Assembly: GCF_008087625.1 (NCBI RefSeq)
Contig: NZ_CP042997.1
Location: 6,820,001 to 6,884,000 of the forward strand
Length of the DNA: 64,000 nt
From: Aquisphaera giovannonii
GTDB taxonomy: Bacteria; Planctomycetota; Planctomycetia; Isosphaerales; Isosphaeraceae
Reading direction: 5' to 3'
Below are positions 55,172-64,000 of this stretch, piece by piece (position 1 is the stretch's first letter; every line of letters starts with the position of its first letter). The notes under the pieces were generated by a model. The model did no database searches. It saw nothing but the letters and a program-made list of their open reading frames with translations, and was not told where the DNA came from. The translations under genes and the position numbers were made by a program.

Positions 55172-55522
55172 TCAAGGCTTCCCGTTGGAGGACCCCGACG
55201 CGGAGGAGGAGGACGGAGAGGACGCGGCCGGGGCGGCGGGCGACGACGAGGAGCCGGACGAGCCGCCGTCGGACTTGGTCGAGCTGCTCGAGGACTCCGA
55301 GGCCGGCTTGTCGGACTTGGCCGCCTGCTTGTAGGACTCGCTGCGGTAGTCGGTCTGGTAGAAGCCCGAGCCCTTGAACAGGATCGCGGCCCCGGGGCCG
55401 ATCTTGCGGCGCAGCTTCGGCTCGTGGCAGGTGGGGCAGACGGTCTGGGGGTCGGCCTTGATGGACTCGAAGGCCTCGAATTCGTGGTTGCACGCGTCGC
55501 AGACGTAATCATAAGTCGGCAT
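55172..55522 (-). CDS. FmdB-family zinc ribbon protein
   Basis: A 116-residue protein. The N-terminal zinc ribbon MPTYDYVCDACNHEFEAFES with CPTCHEP 30 residues later gives two CxxC pairs, the FmdB regulatory-protein pattern, and GSGFYQTDYR is the conserved block that follows. The C-terminal half is a Ser/Ala/Gly-rich low-complexity tail (SSSSSTKSDGGSSGSSSSP). Function of the family is poorly known; it is often found next to chaperone genes in planctomycetes, as here. Confidence 0.9.
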   Translation of the reverse strand: MPTYDYVCDACNHEFEAFESIKADPQTVCPTCHEPKLRRKIGPGAAILFKGSGFYQTDYRSESYKQAAKSDKPASESSSSSTKSDGGSSGSSSSPAAPAASSPSSSSASGSSNGKP

Positions 55523-55619
55523 GGTTCGCTCTCGTTCTCTCCGGCGATCGGGACGGCCGCCGCCGGGGCTGCCCTCCCGGCCGGCGGGCCAACGGTGATC
55601 CGGGGCCGCGATGGCCGCG

Positions 55620-56147
55620 TCAGGGGCTCACGGAGACGGCCACCTTGCTCGGGCGGAGGACCCTGTCGTGGATCCGGTACCCCTTGCCCAGCTCCATCAC
55701 GACGGTCCCCTCCGGGACGTCGGCGGCCGGCTTCCGCATGAGGGCCTCGTGGAGGTTCGGGTCGAAGTGCTGGCCCAGGGCCTCGATCGGCTCGATCTTG
55801 TACTTCGCCAGCGTGGCCAGGATCTGCTTCCGGACCATCTCCAGGCCCGAGGAGACGCCCTCCTGGCCCGAGGCGCGGAGGGCCTCCTCCGCGCGCTCGA
55901 GGTTGTCCATGGCGTCGAGGAGGTCGCGGGCGAGGTTGCCGACGGCGTACTCGCGGTCGGCCTCGGCCTGCTGCCTGGCACGCTTCTGGTAGTTGGCGAA
56001 CTCGGCGCGGCTGCGGAGGAGCTGGTCCTTGAGCTCGTCCCGCTCCTTCAGCACGGCGGCCGGATCCTGCGCGCCGGTCGCGGCCCCGGCCGGGCCGGCG
56101 TCGCCGTCGGGGTACTGGGGGTCTCGTTCGGTCTCGGGCGTCGTCAT
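55620..56147 (-). CDS. grpE: Nucleotide exchange factor GrpE
   Basis: DnaK co-chaperone, 175 residues. A long N-terminal coiled coil (VLKERDELKDQLLRSRAEFA) contains the family signature FANYQKRARQQ. The C-terminal beta domain has LEMVRKQILATLAKYKIEPI and GQHFDPNLHEALM followed by GTVVMELGKGYRIHDRVLRPSKVAVS. It follows dnaJ by 39 nt and precedes fmdB by 97 nt on the same strand. The DnaK gene itself is not in the window. Confidence 0.95.
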   Translation of the reverse strand: MTTPETERDPQYPDGDAGPAGAATGAQDPAAVLKERDELKDQLLRSRAEFANYQKRARQQAEADREYAVGNLARDLLDAMDNLERAEEALRASGQEGVSSGLEMVRKQILATLAKYKIEPIEALGQHFDPNLHEALMRKPAADVPEGTVVMELGKGYRIHDRVLRPSKVAVSVSP

Positions 56148-56186
56148 GGTGCACCTATTCCGATGGGCCGATCCGTCGGCGCCGGC

Positions 56187-57341
56187 TCAGGAGTCGTCGG
56201 ACTCCGAGGCCTCGGCCTCCTCGGTGAAATAGTCGCGGATCTTTTCCAGGAAGCTCTTGCGTCGCGGGCTGACCTGGTGGTGCTCGATCTCCGCGAATTC
56301 GCGGAGCAGCTCCTCCTGGCGGGAGGTCAGGTGCCGCGGCGTCTCCACGACGACCTCGACCAGCTCGTCGCCGCGGGAGCGGCCGTTGATGTCGGGCATG
56401 CCGCGGCCCTTGATGCGGAGGACCTCGCCGCTCTGGGTCCCTCGCGGGACCATGATGCGATCCGGCCCGTCGAGCGTGGGGACCTCGACCTCGGCCCCGA
56501 GCGCCGCCTGGGCGAAGCTGATCGGCACCTGGCAGAACAGGTCGTTGCGCCGCCGCTCGAAGAACGGGTGCCGCCGCACGATCACCTGGATCTGGAGGTT
56601 GCCGCGCGGGGCGCCGACGTCCCCGAGCTCCCCCTGGTTGCGGTACTGGAGGCGCATCCCGCTCTCGACGCCCGGGGGGACGTCCACCTGCATCTTGACC
56701 GTCGAGGGGACGCGGCCGCCCCCGCGGCAGGTGGGGCAGGGGTCGGTGATCCGCACGCCGTCGCCGCCGCAGGCGGGGCAGGTCGTGGCCACCTGGAAGA
56801 AGCCCCGCGTCTGGACGACCTGCCCGCGGCCGCCGCAGTAGTTGCAGGTGGAGGCCACCGTGCCCGGCTTGGCGCCGGAGCCCCGGCACTCGCCGCAGAA
56901 GTCCTGGCGGCTCACCTCGATGGACCGGGAGACGCCCCGGGCGGCGTCCACCAGCTCGATCTCCAGCTTCATGAGCAGGTCGGGGCCGGGGCGCGGCCCG
57001 CGCCGGCGGTCGCCGAAGATGTCGCCGAAGAGCCCGCCGCCGAAGATGTCGCTGAAGGCCGACATGATGTCGTCGGTGGACCGGAAGTCGTGCACGGCCG
57101 CGCCCTCGAGCCCGGCGTGGCCGTAGCGGTCGTATCGCTGGCGCTTGCCGGCGTCCGAGAGGACCTCGTAGGCCTCCGCCGACTCGCGGAACTTCTTCTC
57201 GGCCTCCTTGTCGCCGGGGTTGCGGTCGGGATGGTACTTCAGCGCCATCTGCCGATACGCCTTCTTGATGTCGTCGGGCGCGGCGTCGCGGGCGACGCCC
57301 AGCACCTCGTATAAGTCGCGCTTGGTCGTGGCCATCGGCAT
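56187..57341 (-). CDS. dnaJ: Chaperone protein DnaJ
   Basis: Type I J-protein, 384 residues. The J domain (5-70) has the HPD motif in [12 protein letters not shown]; a Gly/Phe-like region ([12 protein letters not shown]) follows. Four zinc-finger repeats of CxxCxGxG type are visible as [24 protein letters not shown] and CPTCRGGG. The C-terminal substrate domain has [24 protein letters not shown]. The start may be ATG 57341 or ATG 57335 ([14 protein letters not shown]); the latter fits the family better. It heads the dnaJ-grpE-fmdB-yacG group. Confidence 0.95.
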   Translation of the reverse strand: MPMATTKRDLYEVLGVARDAAPDDIKKAYRQMALKYHPDRNPGDKEAEKKFRESAEAYEVLSDAGKRQRYDRYGHAGLEGAAVHDFRSTDDIMSAFSDIFGGGLFGDIFGDRRRGPRPGPDLLMKLEIELVDAARGVSRSIEVSRQDFCGECRGSGAKPGTVASTCNYCGGRGQVVQTRGFFQVATTCPACGGDGVRITDPCPTCRGGGRVPSTVKMQVDVPPGVESGMRLQYRNQGELGDVGAPRGNLQIQVIVRRHPFFERRRNDLFCQVPISFAQAALGAEVEVPTLDGPDRIMVPRGTQSGEVLRIKGRGMPDINGRSRGDELVEVVVETPRHLTSRQEELLREFAEIEHHQVSPRRKSFLEKIRDYFTEEAEASESDDS

Positions 57342-57528
57342 GGCGTCTCAGCAGTCCCGGAGGACAGTCCTTCATCCCGCGTGGCCGCCCATCGGCCGAC
57401 CGCAAGGGCTTTAATATTCCCAGGATATCATACGACGCAGCATCCGGACAGACGACCCGCGCGGGGGGCGGGGGGACTGCTGTCGCACGAGCGGGCCGCG
57501 CGGCGGCGGCCCGTGCAGGGGCGGGAAC

Positions 57529-57568
57529 CGCCGGGGGCGGGCCCCCTGGGGGAGGCCCGCCCCCGGCG
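57529..57568 (-). terminator. GC-rich hairpin downstream of groEL
   Basis: Perfect 15-bp stem CGCCGGGGGCGGGCC (57529-57543) with its complement (57554-57568), 10-nt loop, 23 nt past the groEL stop on the minus strand. Very stable but without a U tract, so an intrinsic-like or mRNA-stabilising terminator. It separates the groEL group from dnaJ. Confidence 0.55.
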
Positions 57569-57591
57569 CGGGACGGCGGGGCGGGCGACGG

Positions 57592-59217
57592 TCAGCGGAC
57601 GGAGCCCTCGACGCGGGCCTCGCCTTCCTTCTCGTCGTCCTTGATGTTGGTGATCATCGCCTCGGTCGTCAGCATGAGCGCCGCGATCGAGGAGGCGTTC
57701 TGGAGGGCCGTGCGGGTGACCTTGGTCGGGTCGATGATGCCGGCCTCGAACATGTCCACGTAGTCATTGGTCACGGCGTTGAAGCCGACGGAACCCTCGC
57801 GGTTCTTGATCTCGTCGGCGATCACGGCGCCGTCGAAGCCCGAGTTCTCGGCGATGTGGCGGGCCGGCTCCTCGAGGGCCCGCAGGACGATGGCGGCGCC
57901 GAGCTTCTCGTCGCCGGACAGCTCCTGGTGGGCCTTCGCGACCGCCGGGATGACGCGGATCAGGGCGGTGCCGCCGCCGGGGACGATGCCCTCTTCCGCC
58001 GCCGCGCGGGTGGCGTGGAGGGCGTCCTCGATGCGGGCCTTGGTCTGCTTCATGTCGGCCTCGGTGGGCGCGCCGACCTTGATCAGGGCCACGCCGCCGG
58101 AGAGCTTGGCGAGCCGCTCCTGGAACTTCTCCTTGTCGTACTCGCTGTCGGTCTCCTCGATCTGGCGGCGGAGCTGGTCGATCCTCCGGGTGATGTCGGC
58201 CTTCTTGCCGGCCCCCTGGATGATCGTCGTGCTGTCCTTGTCCACCTTGACCTGCTTGGCCTCGCCGAGCTGGCTGAGCTGGAGGTTCTCCAGCTTCAGG
58301 CCGAGGTCCTCGCTGATCACGGTGCCGCCGGTCAGGACGGCCATGTCGCCGAGCATCGCCTTGCGGCGGTCGCCGAAGCCGGGCGCCTTCACGGCCGCGA
58401 TGTTCAGGACGCCGCGGAGCTTGTTGACGACCAGCGTGGCCAGGGCCTCGCCGTCGACGTCCTCGGCGACGATCAGCAGCGGCTTGCCGGACTGCGCGAC
58501 CTTCTCCAGCAGCGGGATCATCTCGCGGAGGCTGCTGATCTTCTTCTCGTGCAGGAGGATCAGCGCGTCCTCGAAGACGACCTCCATCGTGGTCGGCGAG
58601 GTCACGAAGTAGGGGCTGAGGTAGCCCTTGTCGAACTGCATGCCCTCGACGAAGTCCAGCTCGGTGCTGGCCGTCTTGCCTTCCTCGACGGTGATGACGC
58701 CGTCCTTGCCGACCTTCTCCACCGCGTCGGCCAGCATCTGGCCGATGGCGGGGTCGTTGTTGGCGGAGATGGCGCCGACCTGGGCGATCTCCTCCTTCTT
58801 GGAGACCGGCCGGGAGAGCTTCTCGTGCAGCTCATTCACGGCGGCCTCGACGGCCTTCTCGATCCCGCGGCGGACGGCCGTGGGATTGGCGCCGCCGGTG
58901 ACGACCTTCAGGCCCTCGCGGTAGATCGCGCGGGCGAGGATCGTCGCGGTGGTCGTGCCGTCGCCGGCCACGTCGGACGTCTTGGACGCGACGACGTTGA
59001 CGAGCTTGGCGCCCATGTTCTCGAACGCGTCGGGCAGCTCGATCTCCTTGGAGACCGTGACCCCGTCCTTGGTCACGAGCGGGCCGCCGAACGACTTGCT
59101 CAGGATGACGTTGCGGCCGGTCGGGCCGAGCGTCGAGCCCACGGCGTGGGCCAGGGTGTCGACGCCGCCGAGCATCTTTCGGCGGGCGGCGTCGGAGAAG
59201 AGCAGTTGCTTAGCCAC
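57592..59217 (-). CDS. groEL: Chaperonin GroEL (paralogue without GGM tail)
   Basis: A 541-residue chaperonin subunit from GTG 59217 (GAGGAG upstream). Family motifs: [50 protein letters not shown] (ATP site), and [20 protein letters not shown]. The C-terminus is [15 protein letters not shown] instead of the Gly-Gly-Met repeat tail of typical GroEL. It follows groES by 51 nt. Having a second, tailless paralogue in the same operon as groES and a GGM-tailed groEL is noteworthy; it may serve other clients or form mixed rings. Confidence 0.95.
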   Translation of the reverse strand: MAKQLLFSDAARRKMLGGVDTLAHAVGSTLGPTGRNVILSKSFGGPLVTKDGVTVSKEIELPDAFENMGAKLVNVVASKTSDVAGDGTTTATILARAIYREGLKVVTGGANPTAVRRGIEKAVEAAVNELHEKLSRPVSKKEEIAQVGAISANNDPAIGQMLADAVEKVGKDGVITVEEGKTASTELDFVEGMQFDKGYLSPYFVTSPTTMEVVFEDALILLHEKKISSLREMIPLLEKVAQSGKPLLIVAEDVDGEALATLVVNKLRGVLNIAAVKAPGFGDRRKAMLGDMAVLTGGTVISEDLGLKLENLQLSQLGEAKQVKVDKDSTTIIQGAGKKADITRRIDQLRRQIEETDSEYDKEKFQERLAKLSGGVALIKVGAPTEADMKQTKARIEDALHATRAAAEEGIVPGGGTALIRVIPAVAKAHQELSGDEKLGAAIVLRALEEPARHIAENSGFDGAVIADEIKNREGSVGFNAVTNDYVDMFEAGIIDPTKVTRTALQNASSIAALMLTTEAMITNIKDDEKEGEARVEGSVR

Positions 59218-59268
59218 GGACGAATGCTCCTCGAACGGTTGAAGTTCCGGACCGACGGCGGCGCCGCC

Positions 59269-59568
59269 TCACTTGACGATCTTGGCCAGGATGTCGGACT
59301 CGCGGAGGATCTTGATCTCCTCGCCGTCGACCTTGATCTCGCTGCCGGAATATTTGCCGAAGAGGACCTCGTCCCCCTCCACCACGCCGATCGGGGCCCG
59401 CTCGCCGCTGTCCAGCAGCTTGCCCGGGCCGACGGCCAGGACGAGCCCCCGCTGGGGCTTCTCCTTGGCCGTGTCCGGCAGCACGATGCCGCCGGCCGTC
59501 TTCTCCTCCGCCTCGATCTGCTGAATGACAACCCGATCGTCCAGGGGCTTGATCGCAAGCTTCGCCAT
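59269..59568 (-). CDS. groES: Co-chaperonin GroES
   Basis: A 99-residue lid subunit. [38 protein letters not shown] is canonical at the start, including the mobile loop ([12 protein letters not shown]), and [20 protein letters not shown] is the C-terminal family motif. It lies between the two groEL genes, 75 nt after the first and 51 nt before the second, and could serve both rings. Confidence 0.97.
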   Translation of the reverse strand: MAKLAIKPLDDRVVIQQIEAEEKTAGGIVLPDTAKEKPQRGLVLAVGPGKLLDSGERAPIGVVEGDEVLFGKYSGSEIKVDGEEIKILRESDILAKIVK

Positions 59569-59643
59569 CTCTCGAAATCCTCGTGTGTCGATGCCTTGTG
59601 GAGAGTTGAATCGTCGTATGTCGCGAAGGGCCGGGGCCCGGGA

Positions 59644-61326
<1,683 letters not shown>

Positions 61327-61387
61327 GTTGTGTCTCCTTCGTCGTTGTCGAACGTGTCGGCCGAGGACGCGTCGCCCGGCACGAAAC

Positions 61388-61413
61388 GGGAGGGGCCTGG
61401 CTCGACCCCTCCC
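61388..61413 (-). other. Hairpin in the groEL leader
   Basis: Perfect 8-bp stem GGGAGGGG (61388-61395) with CCCCTCCC (61406-61413), 10-nt loop, about 60 nt upstream of the groEL start on the minus strand. It could be a leader structure of heat-shock mRNA; no CIRCE (TTAGCACTC-N9-GAGTGCTAA) is present. The rest of the 342-nt gap holds no visible gene. Confidence 0.35.
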
Positions 61414-61668
61414 TCAACGAATCGTTCGCCGCGAGGGAATGCAATTGGCGTACCGGCGTTTTGTCTGGTCACAAGTTGTTGACGTGGTGAGGCTTGAGAT
61501 TTCGATGCCGGTTCGAGGCGTCCCGGGATTCTGCCTTTTTGGCAGGGGCAAGGGAAAGTCTGTCATCGCCATCGAGGGCGATCGCGAACCGGCGGCGAGG
61601 CGGGTCGAAGCCGGCCCGCGAGGACAGGGCCGGCAGGATGGCGACGCACGCGGGTCGCCCGCCGGGCA

Positions 61669-62625
61669 TCAGGGCAGGAGGGCGGCCAGGCCGTATTCCA
61701 GTCGGGAGGCGGCCGTGCCGTCCGGATCGGGCCGGCCGAGGCTCTCCATGAGCGACGCGGGGATGGCGATGTCGATGCCGGGCGGCAGGCCCCGGATGGC
61801 GAAGGACCAGGCGACCGGGATGTTGCCGGGGAGCTTCGTGGCGTGGACATCCATGGGGCAGGAGAACACCGGGGCGTCCATGAGCCGCGCCGGGATCGTC
61901 GCCGATCCCGGGCGAGCCGAGCCGGCGTCGTCGGGGACCTGCCAGACGAGCGTGCGCAGGGCTCCGGTGCGGGGATCGACGAGGATGGCGTGGTACGAGT
62001 CGAGCTTGCGGTGGGAGCCGCCGACGAGCGAGTTCACGGGCGTCTTCACCAGCGCGAAGGTCGGCGTGGCGGCCACGAGTGTCGCCTTCGACGTCTCGTA
62101 GGCCATCGCGGTCAGGATCAGGCGCTCCTTGGTCGTCCACCCGCCGCGCGTGCCCTCGACCTTCGACGCCGTGACGACGACGTCCTCGCCTTCCGCGGCC
62201 GCCGGTGCGCAGAGGCCCATGCCGACCCGCACCAGCCGCCACCGCGATCCGGGCTCGCCGTCGGCACTCTCCAGCTCGGCCGCGATGACGGGCCGGACCC
62301 TCGAGGCGATGACGTGTGCCTGCTGGGAGACCGTGTCCAGGTCGCCGGTCTCCAGCTTCGGGATCGACTTGCTGACCAGGTGCGTCCAGCCCCGGGGCGG
62401 CCGGTCCGCCGGGATCGGCAGCCCGGCCTCCAGGGGCTCCAGGGTCGCCGGCGAGGTCGCGGGAGAACCCTGAGTGGGCCCGGCCGAACTCACGAGGGTG
62501 GCCGGCCCCCGGCGGTTGTCCCGCATCCCGTAGGCAACCGCCATGACGACAAGGGCCGCCAGGGCGGAAAGTCCCTGGCGGCCGGCTATGAGTCGCACGA
62601 TGCGCCGGGGCGCTAGAAAGCTCAA
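61669..62625 (-). CDS. Membrane-anchored protein of unknown function
   Basis: A 318-residue protein read from TTG 62625 (CCGGAG upstream). A single hydrophobic stretch ([17 protein letters not shown]) at about residues 18-34 acts as a signal anchor; the rest appears periplasmic or exported. It is rich in beta-prone segments ([58 protein letters not shown]) and ends [17 protein letters not shown] do not recognise the family; it looks planctomycete-specific. It lies 93 nt upstream of the oxidoreductase stop, same strand, and 342 nt downstream of the groEL start region. Confidence 0.65.
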   Translation of the reverse strand: MSFLAPRRIVRLIAGRQGLSALAALVVMAVAYGMRDNRRGPATLVSSAGPTQGSPATSPATLEPLEAGLPIPADRPPRGWTHLVSKSIPKLETGDLDTVSQQAHVIASRVRPVIAAELESADGEPGSRWRLVRVGMGLCAPAAAEGEDVVVTASKVEGTRGGWTTKERLILTAMAYETSKATLVAATPTFALVKTPVNSLVGGSHRKLDSYHAILVDPRTGALRTLVWQVPDDAGSARPGSATIPARLMDAPVFSCPMDVHATKLPGNIPVAWSFAIRGLPPGIDIAIPASLMESLGRPDPDGTAASRLEYGLAALLP

Positions 62626-62718
62626 GAAAGGACTCCGGGAGAGGTTGGCCGCACGGCGATGGGACCTGCGGCCGTCGGACCATCTTACAACCTTCCCGGG
62701 CCCTCGGCCACCCGCGGT

Positions 62719-64000
62719 TCAGACGGCCGGGAGCTGCCACGGGCCGCGGCGCTCGCGGTCGAGCCAGCGATTGGCCTCGGGATCCCCGATGAACTCCCAC
62801 TTCTGGGGATCCCACCGCAGGGTCCGGTGGTTCCAGTAGGCGAGGTTGCCCAGGATCGTGAGGGCCACGGAGCGGGCGCCGATCTCGACGTCGGCGAGGG
62901 GCCGCTTCCGCGATCGGATGCAGTCCAGCCAGTTGCGGTGATGGCCGGGCGACTTCTCGAGGTGCACCTCGTCGGGCTTGAGCGGCTCCTTGACGATCTT
63001 CTCGGGATCGCTGGACAGCTCGCCGCGATCGATGTGGAGGGTGCCCTTGGTCCCCGTGAAGGTGCAGCCGCTCGGGCCGCCGTGGACGATCATGACGCCG
63101 TTGGCGTAGCGGAAGGCGACGCCGTGCCCGGCGCGGGGATCGACGGGGGGGATGATCTCGACCGGGTCGGACTGGTCCATCCCCAGGCACCACTGGGCGA
63201 TGTCGTAGTGATGGGCGCCCATGTCCGCGTGGGCGCCGCCCGCGTACTCGCGGTACCTCCGCCACTCGGGGAAGTGGTCGTGCACGCCGCGAGGGCTGAG
63301 CGTGGAGTTGTACGGACGCATCGGCGCGGGGCCCAGCCACAGGTCCCAGTCGAGGCCGGGCTCCATGGACTCCTCCGGGAGGTCGCACGGGCGGCTCGGG
63401 CCGCCCACGCCCACGGTCACCGCCACGACCTGCCCGAGCCGGCCGCTGCGGATGATCTCCGCCGCCTGGCGGAAGTCGCCGAAGACGTTCGACCGCTGCT
63501 GGCTGCCGGTCTGGAAGACCCGGTCGTACTTCCTCGCGACGTCGATGCAGCGCCGGCCCTCGGCCAGGGTCAGCGTCAGCGGCTTCTCGCAATACACGTC
63601 CTTGCCGGCTTTCATGGCCTCGATCGCCGGGATGGCGTGCCAGTGCTCCGGCGTGGCGATGCAGACCGCGTCGATGTCCTTCCGGCCGATGATCTCGCGG
63701 AAGTCGTTGTACGCGGCGCAGCCCTTGTATTCGGACTTCCCGCTGTAGGCCTTCTCGACCCGCTTCTTCGCGTGGTCCCGACGCCTGGCGTCGACCTCGC
63801 AGACCGCCAAGGCCTGGACGTCTCCCATCTTCAGCAGCTCGGGGAGGTGGTAATCATTGGCCATTTTGCCGCAGCCGATGAACGCGACGGTGATCCGATC
63901 GCTGGGCGCGGCCTTGCCGCCCCGGCCGAAGACGCTGGACGGGACGATCGTCGGCACGGCGATCGCCGAAGCGGCCCCTCTCATGAAGCGCCTGCGCGTG
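62719..64000 (-). CDS. Gfo/Idh/MocA-family oxidoreductase with Tat signal (5' end outside window)
   Basis: NAD(P)-dependent sugar-type oxidoreductase of at least 427 residues; the start lies beyond the right edge. At the edge the frame reads TRRRFMRGAASAIAVPTIVP, a twin-arginine signal, so it would be exported folded with its cofactor. The Rossmann motif is ITVAFIGCGKMANDYHLPEL, then EHWHAIPAIEAMKAGKDVYCEKPL (the conserved EKP of the family). GGAHADMGAHHYDIAQWCLGM carries the family's catalytic His region, and RNWLDCIRSRKRPLADVEIG the C-terminal motif. Planctomycetes have large families of such Tat-exported enzymes, usually acting on sugars or glycosides; the substrate here is unknown. Confidence 0.92.
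   Translation of the reverse strand, partial: TRRRFMRGAASAIAVPTIVPSSVFGRGGKAAPSDRITVAFIGCGKMANDYHLPELLKMGDVQALAVCEVDARRRDHAKKRVEKAYSGKSEYKGCAAYNDFREIIGRKDIDAVCIATPEHWHAIPAIEAMKAGKDVYCEKPLTLTLAEGRRCIDVARKYDRVFQTGSQQRSNVFGDFRQAAEIIRSGRLGQVVAVTVGVGGPSRPCDLPEESMEPGLDWDLWLGPAPMRPYNSTLSPRGVHDHFPEWRRYREYAGGAHADMGAHHYDIAQWCLGMDQSDPVEIIPPVDPRAGHGVAFRYANGVMIVHGGPSGCTFTGTKGTLHIDRGELSSDPEKIVKEPLKPDEVHLEKSPGHHRNWLDCIRSRKRPLADVEIGARSVALTILGNLAYWNHRTLRWDPQKWEFIGDPEANRWLDRERRGPWQLPAV

Noticed and set aside
61327-61668. CIRCE/HrcA control element upstream of the first groEL
   Set aside because: No TTAGCACTC-N9-GAGTGCTAA-like inverted repeat could be found; only an 8-bp GC-rich hairpin is present.
61469-63592. 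A 707-codon minus-strand open frame across the right-hand genes
   Set aside because: It runs in a different frame from the Gfo/Idh/MocA and hypothetical genes and is Arg/Pro/Gly-rich, typical of GC-rich non-coding frames.

Overview
The window is high-GC DNA from a planctomycete, most likely of the Isosphaeraceae (Singulisphaera/Aquisphaera/Paludisphaera-like). This is inferred from three things: a complete Planctomycetes-Verrucomicrobia type bacterial microcompartment (BMC) operon, an extracellular protein carrying the planctomycetal 'LEPR-x-L' N-terminal motif, and the overall style of the proteome (Tat-exported Gfo/Idh/MocA oxidoreductase, dispersed inverted repeats, FmdB/YacG next to GrpE/DnaJ). 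No IS element, rRNA or CRISPR array was seen. One tRNA, tRNA-Leu(CAG), is present.

Layout. 1-1159: a tyrosine integrase, cut by the left edge, reads away from the 3' end of tRNA-Leu; this looks like the end of an integrated element lying mostly outside the window. 1272-3182: an exported CocE-type alpha/beta hydrolase. 3257-14066: the BMC operon on the minus strand, in transcription order DeoR regulator, PduL phosphotransacylase, three BMC-H, acetate-kinase-type kinase, BMC-P, CoA-acylating aldehyde dehydrogenase, BMC-P, a degenerate RpiB-like protein, BMC-P, class II aldolase, lactate/malate dehydrogenase and a DeoC/LacD-like TIM-barrel protein. The expected chemistry is cleavage of fuculose-1-P/rhamnulose-1-P to lactaldehyde plus DHAP, then lactaldehyde to lactyl-CoA, lactyl-P and lactate with ATP formation, with an internal NAD+ recycling enzyme. 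Several cargo proteins carry encapsulation-peptide-like helices.

14263-25507: mutM, a glycine-zipper protein, a large lipoprotein, a 1231-residue secreted FG-GAP/amidase/S53 peptidase fusion, and a TetR/MFS/redoxin set. 25800-30681: a tripartite TolC-EmrA-EmrB-like drug efflux operon. 30929-35480: a putative haem-sensing histidine kinase, FtsH and a Fur-family regulator. 35506-38648: a PPP phosphatase, an alkaline-phosphatase-superfamily enzyme and a methyltransferase. 39341-42293: a CAP-domain protein, a frameshifted pseudogene of a DisA_N-like sensor protein and a small membrane protein.

42617-47663: the pyruvate dehydrogenase complex (E1 alpha, E1 beta, E2, E3), with a hairpin repeat between E2 and E3. 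47686-54577: a minus-strand group for surface glycans (two polytopic membrane proteins, a methyltransferase, an NDP-sugar epimerase and an NDP-sugar dehydrogenase). 54958-61326: a protein-folding cluster, groEL-groES-groEL followed by dnaJ-grpE-fmdB-yacG. 61669-64000: an anchored hypothetical protein and the start of a Tat-exported oxidoreductase cut by the right edge.

The most interesting part is the BMC operon, which encodes more than the textbook pathway needs: a third BMC-H, a TIM-barrel protein with a Cys/His-rich tail, and a catalytically degenerate RpiB-like protein with a targeting-peptide-like helix. It also contains a MITE-like 30-bp inverted repeat. Function calls come from motif recognition only; no database search was possible.
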